A DNA stretch of 64,000 bases, from the NCBI GenBank assembly GCA_033344875.1, contig JAWPMO010000001.1, positions 62,001 through 126,000 on the forward strand, read 5' to 3'. The DNA is from Ilumatobacteraceae bacterium (GTDB lineage: Bacteria; Actinomycetota; Acidimicrobiia; Acidimicrobiales; Ilumatobacteraceae). Of this stretch, positions 34,792-43,115 are shown in pieces (within the stretch, counting starts at the first letter, position 1; every line of letters starts with the position of its first letter). The notes under the pieces are model-generated. The model searched no databases. It was not told the origin of the DNA and saw only the letters and a program-made list of their open reading frames with translations. A program made the position numbers and the translations under genes.

Positions 34792-34956
34792 ATGACCGAC
34801 CGGAGCGAACGCATCGACCAGTTGGTCGCCAGCGCTGACCGGTACGACTCGTTCGCGGAAACGGCAGAACTCATGGGCGATGATGCCGGTGCCGAGCGGT
34901 TCCGGGCGCTGGCGTCGCGACGCCGACTCGCCGCGATGGAACTGCTCGACGACTGA
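34792..34956 (+). CDS. Small acidic helical protein, hypothetical
   Basis: A 54-aa ORF (MTDRSERIDQLVASADRYDS, then FAETAELMGDDAGAERFRAL) with start ATG 34792 in the gap after the divergent 172-aa gene. It is entirely helical and charged. Codon bias is typical and the frame begins with a clean ATG preceded by GATAGGAA, so I favour a real small gene, but there is no family to confirm it. Confidence 0.45.
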   Translation: MTDRSERIDQLVASADRYDSFAETAELMGDDAGAERFRALASRRRLAAMELLDD

Positions 34957-34991
34957 CGCGGCGATCGACGCGGCGATCGACGCAACCTCGG

Positions 34992-35411
34992 TCAGCTCGC
35001 GGCCAGTTCGTACGCCTCGGTCAGCAGGTCGCACAGCGCACCATCGAGTTCGTCGGGCGAGCGGAGGTTCGCGACGTGCCAGAACGCGCCGCCGTACTCG
35101 ACGACCTTGCGGGTGATGGTGGGATGGCTCGCTCGTCGTCCGAGCGTGAACGCGAGCGCCACCCACCGATCCTTGGGGCGGAGTTCGGCGAACTTGCGAG
35201 GGTTCTTCAGGAAGATGCCCACCGACACGACGTCGAGATGCACCGGCCCGACCGACTCGAGGTGCCGTGTGACCGCGTCGAAGATCGGGCGTTCGTGCGG
35301 CGGACCCGTGGCGAAGTACTCGTCGAGCGAAAGCCCAGGCGCACAGTCGTGCGTCTGGCGGTGGCGGCCGAACTGCCGATCGCAGTCGGGGCAGGTCCAC
35401 CCGCTCACCAC
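34992..35411 (-). CDS. DUF5655-like protein with N-terminal zinc knuckle
   Basis: A 139-aa protein beginning WTCPDCDRQFGRHRQTHDCA (a C2-x-H-C type zinc-binding segment), followed by a DUF5655-like domain: PIFDAVTRHLESVGPVHLDV, VGIFLKNPRKFAELRPKDRW, VALAFTLGRRASHPTITRKV and FWHVANLRSPDELD. Such domains are found in uncharacterised proteins, sometimes linked to DNA transactions. Start GTG 35411 or 35408. It overlaps the stop of the small ORF upstream and so belongs to the operon beginning at 35985. Confidence 0.75.
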   Translation of the reverse strand: MVSGWTCPDCDRQFGRHRQTHDCAPGLSLDEYFATGPPHERPIFDAVTRHLESVGPVHLDVVSVGIFLKNPRKFAELRPKDRWVALAFTLGRRASHPTITRKVVEYGGAFWHVANLRSPDELDGALCDLLTEAYELAAS

Positions 35412-35530
35412 AGTTCGGCGACGAGCGCCAGCATCGGGAGAGCGGTGCCGACTCCGAACACCGGCGGCTCGCTCGTCATCGCGTCGGTCGGCGGGATGTC
35501 CTGATTGCCGTCGTCCGGACCTCCGTCCAT
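35405..35530 (-). CDS. 41-aa hydrophobic-tail microprotein, possible
   Basis: MDGGPDDGNQDIPPTDAMTS then EPPVFGVGTALPMLALVAELW. Its ATG overlaps the stop of the F420 oxidoreductase gene (TGATG) and its stop overlaps the start of the DUF5655 gene, filling the operon gap exactly. The acidic head and single hydrophobic helix suggest a membrane-associated microprotein. Evidence is positional only. Confidence 0.4.
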   Translation of the reverse strand: MDGGPDDGNQDIPPTDAMTSEPPVFGVGTALPMLALVAELW

Positions 35531-35985
35531 CAGTCGGCCACGTCGACCTTGGCCGTGACCCGGGTCGGGGTCACCCGAACGACCATCTCGGGCGGCACGG
35601 CGTTGCGCTTGCCGAACTCCTCGGCGACGTCGGCGCCCATGTAGCGGCCGCCGATGCGGGTGCCCCACGTGAGCAGCTCATCGGGGTCGGTGGACGTGGT
35701 CGTGGTGCCGGCGATCGTGACGAACGAGAACGGCGGTCGCTCGTCGTCGAAGCAGATCGCGACGCGACCGTCGCGGAGCAGCGACTTGCCCTTGACGGTC
35801 TCGGCGCTGGTCATGAACACCACTTGGTCCTCGCCGTCCGGTCCGGCGCCGCGGTCGAGATCGACCCAGACCGGGGCGACGTGCGGGCTGCCGTCGAGTC
35901 GGGTGACGGCGAGCTTGGCGGTGCGGGCCGGCAGGGCCTCGACGAAGTCCTGCCACCACCCGTCCGGAGCGGAGTTGTATCCCAT
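35530..35985 (-). CDS. PPOX-class F420-dependent oxidoreductase
   Basis: A 151-aa split-barrel flavin/deazaflavin protein, start ATG 35985 (MGYNSAPDGWWQDFVEALPA). Family features: ARTAKLAVTRLDGSPHVAPVWVD, VVFMTSAETVKGKSLLRDGR, VAICFDDERPPFSFVTIAG and the end RYMGADVAEEFGKRNAVPPE. It probably uses F420 for reduction of an unknown substrate. First gene of a small operon with the microprotein and the DUF5655-like gene. Confidence 0.8.
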   Translation of the reverse strand: MGYNSAPDGWWQDFVEALPARTAKLAVTRLDGSPHVAPVWVDLDRGAGPDGEDQVVFMTSAETVKGKSLLRDGRVAICFDDERPPFSFVTIAGTTTTSTDPDELLTWGTRIGGRYMGADVAEEFGKRNAVPPEMVVRVTPTRVTAKVDVAD

Positions 35986-36054
35986 GGTCACATTCTCCCA
36001 TGCCGCCGCAGGTGCGCTGTCAGCCCGGTACGACTCGATGGAGCATGCGATCCT

Positions 36055-36390
36055 GAGTGGTGGGGGCGGGATCGTCCGACCGGTCGCATCCCGGTCGAGA
36101 CGCTGATCGCCAAGCAGTGCCGTATGACCGCTGAAACAGTGGGCCTGCACGACCGAGGCGTCTTGCGTCCGGGGTTCCGTGCCGACATCAACGTCATCGA
36201 CTTCGACCACCTGCGATTGCACCCGCCGGTCATCGTCAACGATCTCCCCGCCGGTGGATGCCGCATGCTCCAGCGGGCCACCGGCTACCAGTACACGTTC
36301 GTCGCCGGCGCCGAGATCATGGCCGCCGGCGAATCGACGGGTGCCACACCGGGTCGTCTGGTGCGCGGCGCACAGCCGGCACCGGCGTAG
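36055..36390 (+). pseudogene. C-terminal fragment of an N-acyl-D-amino-acid deacylase-type amidohydrolase
   Basis: An open stretch reading WWGRDRPTGRIPVETLIAKQ, then ETVGLHDRGVLRPGFRADIN, VIDFDHLRLHPPVIVNDLPA and ending GATPGRLVRGAQPAPA with a TAG. This is the closing 110 residues of an amidohydrolase-3/D-aminoacylase family protein (about 550 residues normally); the metal-binding N-terminal four fifths are absent. No start codon or ribosome site is sensible for the fragment. The residue pattern is still well preserved, so the deletion is recent or the tail is expressed with something unseen. Confidence 0.8.
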
Positions 36391-36450
36391 CCGACACGAT
36401 CGGCACCTCGAGCGCACGATCGTGCACCGCTCCGGGCAGGATGGCACACC

Positions 36451-37722
36451 ATGGCCGGCACCTTCCGCTCCCTGCGACATCGCAACGCCCGCCTGTTCTT
36501 CGTCGGCCTGCTGCTCTCGAACATCGGCACCTGGGTGCAGTTCACGGCGGTCGCGATCCTCGTCGACCGGCTGACGGGCCGGACGACCGCGATCGGGATC
36601 CTGACCGCGCTGCAGTTCCTGCCGATGCTGTTCCTCGGCGCGTACGGCGGTGCGGTCGCCGACCAACGCGATCGGCGTCGAATGGCGATGTGGACACAGG
36701 GTGGCCTCGCCGCACAGGCGATCGCGCTCGCGGTGTTCGACCTCACCGGCACGATCAACATCGGGGTCATCTACGTGCTGACGTTCCTGCTCGGCCTGAT
36801 CAACGCGTTCGACAATCCGGCGCGCCGCGGGTTCGTCACCGAACTCGTGCCGCAGGAGGACATCGCCAACGCGATCTCGTTGAACACGGCGACGATGACC
36901 GGCTCGCGCATCTTCGGCCCGGCGATCGCCGCGATCCTGGTGGGCCCACTCGGTACCGGCTGGCTGTTCTCGATCAACGCGATCTCGTTCGTGGCGATCC
37001 TCGGCAGCCTCTTCTTCCTCGACCAGGCCGCACTCCATCGTGCACCGCGTGTCGCTCGAGGTGGCACGCCGGTCCGAGACGGTCTCCGGTTCGTTCGCCG
37101 ATCCCCGAACCTGTTCGTCCCGTTCGTCGCGTTCACGGTGATCGCCACCTTCGGCTTCAACCACAACGTCGTGTTCCCGCGGATGTCGCGTGAGGTGTGG
37201 GGTGCGGAGTACTGGTTCGGGTGGGTGCTGACCACGATGAGCATCGGCAGCCTGTTCGGTTCGTTGCTGACCGCCAGTCGGCCGGTGGTCACGATCCGCT
37301 GGATGGTCGCCAATGCGACCGTGCTGAGCCTCGCCGCCGTCGGTCTGGCCTGGTCGGGATCGGTGTGGTTGGCGCTGCTGCTCGCCGTGCCACTGGGGCT
37401 CGGCGGCGCCGGCTTCGTCACGTCGATGAACGCGATCACGCAGCAGGAGTGCCCGCCCGACATGCGCGGCCGCATCCTGGCGCTGACGGCGGTCGCCTTC
37501 CTCGGGTCGTATCCGGTCGGCGGCCCGATCACCGGTCTCATCGGTGACTACGTCGGGCTCGAATGGTCGCTCGCCTACGGGGGGTTCGTCACGTTCGGGG
37601 GAGTGCTCGGCATCACCTGGTGGGCACTGGGCCGTCGTGAGAGCGCCTCGCGGGTCGACGTGTTGCGGACCTTGCTGGGCTCGTCGACGACGATCGCTCC
37701 GAGCCCCAGCGAGCGGCCCTGA
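36451..37722 (+). CDS. Major facilitator superfamily exporter (EntS/DUF894-like)
   Basis: A 423-aa 12-helix transporter. Start ATG 36451 (MAGTFRSLRHRNARLFFVGL). The signature loop GAYGGAVADQRDRRRMAMWT follows helix 2 and a second DNPARRGFVTELVPQEDIAN follows helix 4; LSNIGTWVQFTAVAILVDRLTG is typical of the EntS/tetracycline-type subfamily. Proton-driven efflux of an unknown compound is expected. It is 60 bp downstream of the amidohydrolase fragment and 48 bp upstream of the photolyase. Confidence 0.85.
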   Translation: MAGTFRSLRHRNARLFFVGLLLSNIGTWVQFTAVAILVDRLTGRTTAIGILTALQFLPMLFLGAYGGAVADQRDRRRMAMWTQGGLAAQAIALAVFDLTGTINIGVIYVLTFLLGLINAFDNPARRGFVTELVPQEDIANAISLNTATMTGSRIFGPAIAAILVGPLGTGWLFSINAISFVAILGSLFFLDQAALHRAPRVARGGTPVRDGLRFVRRSPNLFVPFVAFTVIATFGFNHNVVFPRMSREVWGAEYWFGWVLTTMSIGSLFGSLLTASRPVVTIRWMVANATVLSLAAVGLAWSGSVWLALLLAVPLGLGGAGFVTSMNAITQQECPPDMRGRILALTAVAFLGSYPVGGPITGLIGDYVGLEWSLAYGGFVTFGGVLGITWWALGRRESASRVDVLRTLLGSSTTIAPSPSERP

Positions 37723-37770
37723 GCCGGCGCTCGGTGTTTGCCGAGCAGTCGCAGGGGCCACACTGGTGCC

Positions 37771-39063
37771 ATGACGTCGATCATGTGGTTCCGGAGAGAT
37801 CTGCGGCTCCGAGACCACCCGGCGTTGAGCGCGGCGGTGAGCGACGGGGCGGTCCTGCCGCTGTTCGTGCTCGACCCGGCATTCGAGGCTGCCGGTGCAC
37901 CACGCCGTGCCCTGCTCCACGACTGCCTCGCAGCGCTCGATGACGCGACGGGCGGCGCGCTGGTGATCCGCAGCGGCGACCCCACGGTGCTGCTGCCCGA
38001 CATCGCCGATGAATTCGACGCCTCGACCGTGTACGTCTCACGCGACTACTCGCCGTACGGCCGTCGGCGCGACGAAACCGTCGCCGATGCGCTCCGCGCC
38101 GCGGGTCGGCGGCTGTGCGGGGTGGGTTCGCCGTACGCGGTCGCTCCCGGCGAGGTCACGAAGGACGACGGCGACCCGTACTCGGTCTTCACGCCGTTCT
38201 CGCGGCGGTGGCGCGATCACGGTTGGGACGACCCCGTCGACGCGCCACGGGCACCCGACTGGGTCGAGGCGCCGTCCGACGGGTTGCCGCCACGCCCTGA
38301 CGTGCCGTTCGAGATCCCGAGCGCAAGTGAGACGAACGTGATCGCCCGCTGGCGGACCTTCCGCGACGACGGGCTCGACGAGTACGCCGACCGCCGCGAC
38401 CTGCCGGCCCTGCGTGGCACCAGTGAACTGTCACCGTTCCTCAAGTACGGCGTCGTGCACCCCCGGCAACTGCTGGCGGAGACCGACGGCCGCAACGAGG
38501 GTCATCGGGTGTTCCAGACCGAACTGGCGTGGCGCGACTTCTACGCCGACGTGCTGTATCAGCGCCCGCACACCGCCTGGGAGAATCTCGACGACCGCTT
38601 CGACCGGATCGATGTCGACACCGGGCCCGAGGCCGAGGAGAAGTTCCGGCGCTGGCAGGAGGGTCGGACCGGGTTCCCGATCGTCGACGCGGGAATGCGG
38701 CAACTCCGTGAGATCGGGTGGATGCACAACCGCGTGCGGATGATCGTGGCGAGCTTCCTGGTGAAGGACCTCCACCTGCCCTGGCAGTGGGGCGCCCGCC
38801 ACTTCATGCAGCATCTGCTCGACGGCGACCTCGCGTCGAACAACCACGGGTGGCAGTGGGCGGCCGGCACCGGCACGGACGCGTCGCCCTACTTCCGGGT
38901 GTTCAACCCGACCACGCAGTACGAACGCTGGGACCCGACCGGCGAGTACGCCGCCCGATGGATCACCGAAGTCGGCACGGCCGAGTATCCGGAGCCGATG
39001 GTCGACCACCGGGCCGAACGCGAGGAAGCGCTCGCCCGGTACCAGGCGATCAAGTCGTCCTGA
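37771..39063 (+). CDS. phr: Deoxyribodipyrimidine photolyase (class I CPD)
   Basis: A 430-aa photolyase/cryptochrome. Start ATG 37771 (MTSIMWFRRDLRLRDHPALS). N-terminal alpha/beta antenna domain; C-terminal FAD-binding helical domain with SELSPFLKYGVVHPRQLL, ELAWRDFYADVLYQRP, GRTGFPIVDAGMRQLREIGW, MHNRVRMIVASFLVKDLHLP and NNHGWQWAAGTGTDASPYFR. These are diagnostic of class I CPD photolyase, which repairs UV dimers with light. The conserved tryptophans of the electron-transfer chain are present. The upstream in-frame extension (to 37738) is unlikely. Confidence 0.93.
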   Translation: MTSIMWFRRDLRLRDHPALSAAVSDGAVLPLFVLDPAFEAAGAPRRALLHDCLAALDDATGGALVIRSGDPTVLLPDIADEFDASTVYVSRDYSPYGRRRDETVADALRAAGRRLCGVGSPYAVAPGEVTKDDGDPYSVFTPFSRRWRDHGWDDPVDAPRAPDWVEAPSDGLPPRPDVPFEIPSASETNVIARWRTFRDDGLDEYADRRDLPALRGTSELSPFLKYGVVHPRQLLAETDGRNEGHRVFQTELAWRDFYADVLYQRPHTAWENLDDRFDRIDVDTGPEAEEKFRRWQEGRTGFPIVDAGMRQLREIGWMHNRVRMIVASFLVKDLHLPWQWGARHFMQHLLDGDLASNNHGWQWAAGTGTDASPYFRVFNPTTQYERWDPTGEYAARWITEVGTAEYPEPMVDHRAEREEALARYQAIKSS

Positions 39064-39149
39064 CGAGCGACCCGGACGCCGCCGACCGCGGCGGTTCGCG
39101 CTCCGTTCGGGTGCTCCGGCGGCCATGCCGGTGTCGGTACGGTGAGCGC

Positions 39150-39512
39150 ATGTCCGCTCGACAGGTCGACATCGTGATCGACGCAGCCGACCCCGACGCG
39201 CTGCGAGGCTTCTGGGTCGCGGCGATGGGGTACGTGCCGTCCGCAGCGTTCAACCAGTTCCGGTCGGCGGTGCCACCGGCCGGTGAGTCCGGGCCGAAGC
39301 TGGTCTTCCAGCAGGTCGACGAACCGCAGACGCCGACCAAGAACCGCCTGCACATCGACATCCTGATCGGCGACGAGATGGAGCGCGAGACCGAACGCCT
39401 GGTGGCGCTCGGTGCGAGCGTGCGTTCCGAGCGCATCGACGAAGGCGGTGGCTCGTGGATCGTTCTGGCTGACCCGGAGGGCAACGAGTTCTGCCTGGTG
39501 CACGACGCGTGA
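39150..39512 (+). CDS. VOC (glyoxalase/dioxygenase fold) protein
   Basis: A 120-aa vicinal-oxygen-chelate protein starting MSARQVDIVIDAADPDALRG. VOC hallmarks: WVAAMGYVPS, KNRLHIDILIGD (with the metal His) and IVLADPEGNEFCLV. These small proteins bind or isomerise varied substrates; this one is of the PhnB/glyoxalase-like type with unknown substrate. Its stop overlaps the GTG start of the paaX-like regulator, so they are co-transcribed. Confidence 0.8.
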   Translation: MSARQVDIVIDAADPDALRGFWVAAMGYVPSAAFNQFRSAVPPAGESGPKLVFQQVDEPQTPTKNRLHIDILIGDEMERETERLVALGASVRSERIDEGGGSWIVLADPEGNEFCLVHDA

Positions 39513-40438
39513 CCGGAGCACTCGACCGCCTGCGCGGTGTCGACATCTCCAGCGGCGCGCCGAGCGCCCGGAACCTGCTCGTCACGCTGTTCGGCGACGC
39601 GGTGCTCCCGCACGGACTCGGCGTCCGACTCTCGGTCGGCTCGTTGACCGCCCTGCTCGCGCCGTTCGGCGTGAGCGAGCGCCTGGTGCGCACATCGCTG
39701 ACCCGATTGGTCAACGACGGTCTGCTCGACGTGGAGTCGGTGGGACGACGGAGCTTCTACGGGGTCGCCGAGTCAGCGGTCGAACTGTTCCGGCAGGCCG
39801 ACGCTCGCATCTACGGCTCGAGGCTGCGCCCGTGGGACGGCCGGTGGACGATCGTCGTCGTCGACGGTGCCGAAGCGACCGCAGCGGCGAGGGCCCGGCT
39901 CCGACAGCGCCTCACCTGGGCCGGTCTCGGCGTCGTCGGGCCGAACGTGATGGCGTCGCCGGTCGTGAGCCCTGAGGAGACGGCGGCGATCATCGAACAG
40001 ATGGGTGAGTTCGACCACGTGCTCGTGAGCCGTGCCGAGGTGTTCGACGGGGCGAGCACGATCGACGAGGAGGAACTGGCCCGGCGATGCGCCCCGCTCG
40101 ACGAGGTCGCGGCCGACTACCACGCCTTCGTCGACGACTTCGGCGACATCGATCGTGCGACGTTCGAGGCACTGACACCGGAGGACGCGTCCAAACTCCG
40201 GATGTTGCTGATCGCCGCGTACCGGCGGATCGTGCTCGTCGATCCGTTGCTGCCCGAGGCGTTGCTGCCCGACGGGTGGGCGGGCGCCAAGGCCCGCGCG
40301 CTGGCGGCGTTCGTGTACGGCGGTTGCGTCGACGCCGCCGAACGCCATCTGGCGGCGGTCGCCGAACCGGCGTCCGGTTCGATCGTGGCCGACGCCAATT
40401 GGTTGCACGGGCGCTTCGTCGTCGACGACGCTCGGTGA
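39509..40438 (+). CDS. paaX: PaaX-family transcriptional regulator
   Basis: A 309-aa regulator, GTG start coupled to the VOC gene. N-terminal winged helix (SARNLLVTLFGDAVLPHGLG, SVGSLTALLAPFGVSERLVR, TSLTRLVNDGLLDVESVGRR), the middle PaaX domain (WDGRWTIVVVDGAEATAAAR) and the C-terminal EALTPEDASKLRMLLIAAYR segment. PaaX represses phenylacetate genes and is released by phenylacetyl-CoA. It converges on the paa operon, 24 bp from paaE, supporting the assignment. The candidate target is the palindromic region upstream of paaA. Confidence 0.88.
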   Translation: MTGALDRLRGVDISSGAPSARNLLVTLFGDAVLPHGLGVRLSVGSLTALLAPFGVSERLVRTSLTRLVNDGLLDVESVGRRSFYGVAESAVELFRQADARIYGSRLRPWDGRWTIVVVDGAEATAAARARLRQRLTWAGLGVVGPNVMASPVVSPEETAAIIEQMGEFDHVLVSRAEVFDGASTIDEEELARRCAPLDEVAADYHAFVDDFGDIDRATFEALTPEDASKLRMLLIAAYRRIVLVDPLLPEALLPDGWAGAKARALAAFVYGGCVDAAERHLAAVAEPASGSIVADANWLHGRFVVDDAR

Positions 40439-40462
40439 CGCTGCCGGACGGTGTCGCGGGCG

Positions 40463-41566
40463 TCAGGCGTCGTAGTCGAGGTCGACGTGGTCGGTCGTCG
40501 GCCGGGACTGGCACGTGAGCACGTAGCCCCGGGCGACCTCGTCGTCGCTGAGGCCGTAGTTGACCTCCATCTCGACCGATCCGCCCCGGACGACCGCCTG
40601 GCACGTGGAGCACACGCCGGACCGGCAACTGAACGGAGCATCGGGACGTACCCGCTGCACGGCGTCGAGCACGGTGTCGCCCTCGTAGAGATCGAACTGC
40701 GTCGCCCGACCGTGCAAGGTCGCGCGTCCCGTGGCGACGGCGACGGAGGTCTCGGTGATCGCCTGCGGGGCGAGACTGACCGTGCCCATCTGGTTGGTCG
40801 TGAAGATCTCCCGATGCACCGAGCCCTGATCGAGTCCTGCAGCGACGAGCGCCTGCGCGGCTTCCTCGATCAACTCGATCGGACCGCACAGGAACGCGTG
40901 ATCGACGTCGGCGGGGAGGAAGCCGTGTCGGACGAGATCGTCGAGTCGTACCCGGTCGGGTCGACCGGTGAGCAGGGCGCCCCCGGTCTCTTCGCGGGTG
41001 AACGCGAAGTGCACGACGAAGCGATCGAGATGACGATCGCGCAGATCGTGGAGCTCGTCGAGCAGCATCGTCGACTGCGAGGTGCGGTTCACGTAGAGCA
41101 GCGTCACGTGTGCTCGCGGTTCGCTCGCGAGGATGGTGGCGGCGATCGAGAAGATCGGGGTGATGCCGCTCCCGGCAGCGAGCAACGTGTATCGCCGGGC
41201 CGCATCGGTTTCGAGACGGTGCCCGAAGTGACCGGACGGAGCCATGACGTCGACGATGTCACCCGCCCGGAGTTCGGTGTTGGCCCAGGTCGAGAAGACG
41301 CCACCGTCGATGCGCTTGATCGCGACCCGAAGGTCGCCCGACGGTGCCGCCGAGCAGATCGAGTAACTGCGTCTGATCTCGACGCCGTCGAACGTTCGGC
41401 GCAGCGTGAGGTGCTGCCCGTGGTCGAACGTGAAGTCGTGATCGGTCACCGGGCGGTGGTCGAACGTGACGATCACGCTGTCGTCGGTGTCGTGGTCGAC
41501 CGAGGTGACCGTCAGCGGCGCGAACAGATCGTCGATGACGTCGGTGGTCGTCGGCTGGGCCGTCAT
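40463..41566 (-). CDS. paaE: Phenylacetyl-CoA 1,2-epoxidase, reductase subunit
   Basis: A 367-aa FAD- and [2Fe-2S]-containing reductase. Start ATG 41566 (MTAQPTTTDVIDDLFAPLTV). FAD/NADPH domain: EIRRSYSICSAAP, VMAPSGHFG, AAGSGITPIFSIAATIL, HAFLCGPIELIEEA. The C-terminal ferredoxin has the cluster motif CRSGVCSTCQAVV and a final Cys in GYVLTCQSRP. Supplies electrons from NADPH to the PaaAC oxygenase. Last gene of paaABCDE; its ATG overlaps the paaD stop (TGATG). Confidence 0.93.
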   Translation of the reverse strand: MTAQPTTTDVIDDLFAPLTVTSVDHDTDDSVIVTFDHRPVTDHDFTFDHGQHLTLRRTFDGVEIRRSYSICSAAPSGDLRVAIKRIDGGVFSTWANTELRAGDIVDVMAPSGHFGHRLETDAARRYTLLAAGSGITPIFSIAATILASEPRAHVTLLYVNRTSQSTMLLDELHDLRDRHLDRFVVHFAFTREETGGALLTGRPDRVRLDDLVRHGFLPADVDHAFLCGPIELIEEAAQALVAAGLDQGSVHREIFTTNQMGTVSLAPQAITETSVAVATGRATLHGRATQFDLYEGDTVLDAVQRVRPDAPFSCRSGVCSTCQAVVRGGSVEMEVNYGLSDDEVARGYVLTCQSRPTTDHVDLDYDA

Positions 41567-42051
41567 CAGAGCGCCTTGAACAGTTCGAACGGCTCGGAGC
41601 ACGACGAGCAGACGTAGCTGGCCTTGCAGGCGGTCGCGCCGAACTGCGAGATCAGCCGTGTGCGACGCGAGCCGCATCGGGGGCAGGCGACCGGCGGATC
41701 GACGAACGTGACGCCGGGTTCACCGACCGGTGGCGGGGGAGTGATGCCGGCAGCCCGCAGCCGTTCGCGTCCGCGCTCGGTGATCCAATCGGTGGTCCAG
41801 GCCGGGCTGATCGCGAATTGCACGTCGGGCTCGAACCCGGCGGCGACGACGGCAGCGGTGACGTCGTCGCGGATCTGGTCGGTGGCCGGACAGCCGGTAT
41901 AGGTCGGGGTCAGCACGACGGTGGCGGTGCCGCGCTCGCGGTCGATCTCGACCGAGCGGACGATGCCGAGGTCGCCGATCGTGACGTGCGGGAGTTCGGG
42001 GTCGTCGATGTCGCGAACGAGTTCGTCGAGCGCCCCGATGGTCGTCACCAT
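41566..42051 (-). CDS. paaD: Phenylacetyl-CoA epoxidase assembly subunit PaaD
   Basis: A 161-aa protein with an N-terminal MIP18/DUF59 domain (DDPELPHVTIGDLGIVRSVE, with LTPTYTGCPATDQIRDDVTA) and a C-terminal zinc ribbon (CPRCGSRRTRLISQFGATAC then SYVCSSCSEPFELFKAL). PaaD is required for iron-sulphur maturation of the complex, probably acting on PaaE. Start ATG 42051; overlaps paaC by 7 bp and paaE by 1 bp. Confidence 0.92.
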   Translation of the reverse strand: MVTTIGALDELVRDIDDPELPHVTIGDLGIVRSVEIDRERGTATVVLTPTYTGCPATDQIRDDVTAAVVAAGFEPDVQFAISPAWTTDWITERGRERLRAAGITPPPPVGEPGVTFVDPPVACPRCGSRRTRLISQFGATACKASYVCSSCSEPFELFKAL

Positions 42052-42806
42052 GACGCTCCCGGGTGGGCCCGTGCGAGTACCTGCAACTCGCCGATCAGGT
42101 ACGAGAAGCCTTCGGAGTGGCGACCGTGTCGACCGCCGGTCTGCATGACGCCGTCGTCGGGCGCCTCGAGTCGGGCCTCGCCCAGCGCCTCGTCGACGAC
42201 CCGTCGCCACTCGGCGCGGACCGATTCCGGGTCGGCGGCGACGCCGTCGGCGATCAGTTCGTCTTCGACGTGGTCGTGCTCGAACAGTTCGCCGGTGTAG
42301 CGCCACAGGTGGTCGATCGCGGCCTGCATGCGGCGGTGGCTCTCGTCGGTGCCGTCGCCGAGTCGAACCACCCAACCACGGCTGTGGCGCAGGTGGTAGG
42401 CGGTCTCCTTGACCGCCTTGCCGGCGAGCCCGGCGAGCGTGTCATCGGCCGAGTTCGTCATCGCCTGCCAGTAGGGGAGCGCCATCGCGTCGTGGAGGAA
42501 CTGTCGGGCGATCAGGTGGGCGAAGTCGTCGTTGGGTTGCTCCACGAGGAGCGGGTTGAGGAACTCGTGCTGTTCGCGCCAGTACGCGTAGTGGTCTTCG
42601 GTGCGCACGTGGCCGTCGTCGGCCGGGCCCTCGAGTCCGCCGGCGTAGGTGTACAGACCCCGGGCCTGGCCGATGAGGTCGAGCGCCAGGTTGGACAGCG
42701 CCATGTCCTCTTCGATCTCCGGTGCGTGCGTGATCTCCTCGAGGAGGCGCTGGGCGAGGATCAGCGCCCGGTCGCCTTGGCGGAGCACGTAGGTGACGAG
42801 CGTCAT
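42045..42806 (-). CDS. paaC: Phenylacetyl-CoA 1,2-epoxidase subunit PaaC
   Basis: A 253-aa ferritin-like structural subunit. Start ATG 42806 (MTLVTYVLRQGDRALILAQR). Blocks EDMALSNLALDLIGQARGLY, EQPNDDFAHLIARQFLHDAM, KAVKETAYHLRHSRGWVVRL and a C-terminal HSEGFSYLIGELQVLARAHP are typical. It pairs with PaaA to form the oxygenase; PaaC itself has lost the di-iron ligands in the family. TGATG overlap with paaB. Confidence 0.93.
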   Translation of the reverse strand: MTLVTYVLRQGDRALILAQRLLEEITHAPEIEEDMALSNLALDLIGQARGLYTYAGGLEGPADDGHVRTEDHYAYWREQHEFLNPLLVEQPNDDFAHLIARQFLHDAMALPYWQAMTNSADDTLAGLAGKAVKETAYHLRHSRGWVVRLGDGTDESHRRMQAAIDHLWRYTGELFEHDHVEDELIADGVAADPESVRAEWRRVVDEALGEARLEAPDDGVMQTGGRHGRHSEGFSYLIGELQVLARAHPGASW

Positions 42807-43099
42807 CACATGTTCGCGACTTCGTCGGGCAATTCGAAGTCGGTGGGGTGGCGGAACGTCTTGTCGGCGGCGGGGTCGAAGAAGGCGTCGCGATCGTCGG
42901 GGTCGGAGGCGGTGATCTCGCTCGACTTGACGACCCAGAGACTCACGCCCTCGGATCGCCGGGTGAACAGGTCGCGTGCGTTCTGCAGCGCGAGTTCGGC
43001 GTCCGGTGCGTGGACGGTGCCGGCGTGGACGTGACTCACGCCGCGCTTGGCTCGCACGAACACCTCCCAGAGCGGCCAGTCCGACGTGCTGCCCGTCAT
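42806..43099 (-). CDS. paaB: Phenylacetyl-CoA 1,2-epoxidase subunit PaaB
   Basis: A 97-aa subunit starting MTGSTSDWPLWEVFVRAKRG then VSHVHAGTVHAPDAELALQN, the family hallmark. It ends DFELPDEVANM. It bridges PaaAC dimers in the complex. Start ATG 43099, 16 bp after paaA. An in-frame extension upstream to 43189 lies inside paaA and is not needed. Confidence 0.93.
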   Translation of the reverse strand: MTGSTSDWPLWEVFVRAKRGVSHVHAGTVHAPDAELALQNARDLFTRRSEGVSLWVVKSSEITASDPDDRDAFFDPAADKTFRHPTDFELPDEVANM

Positions 43100-43115
43100 C
43101 GCCCCGCACCCCGCA

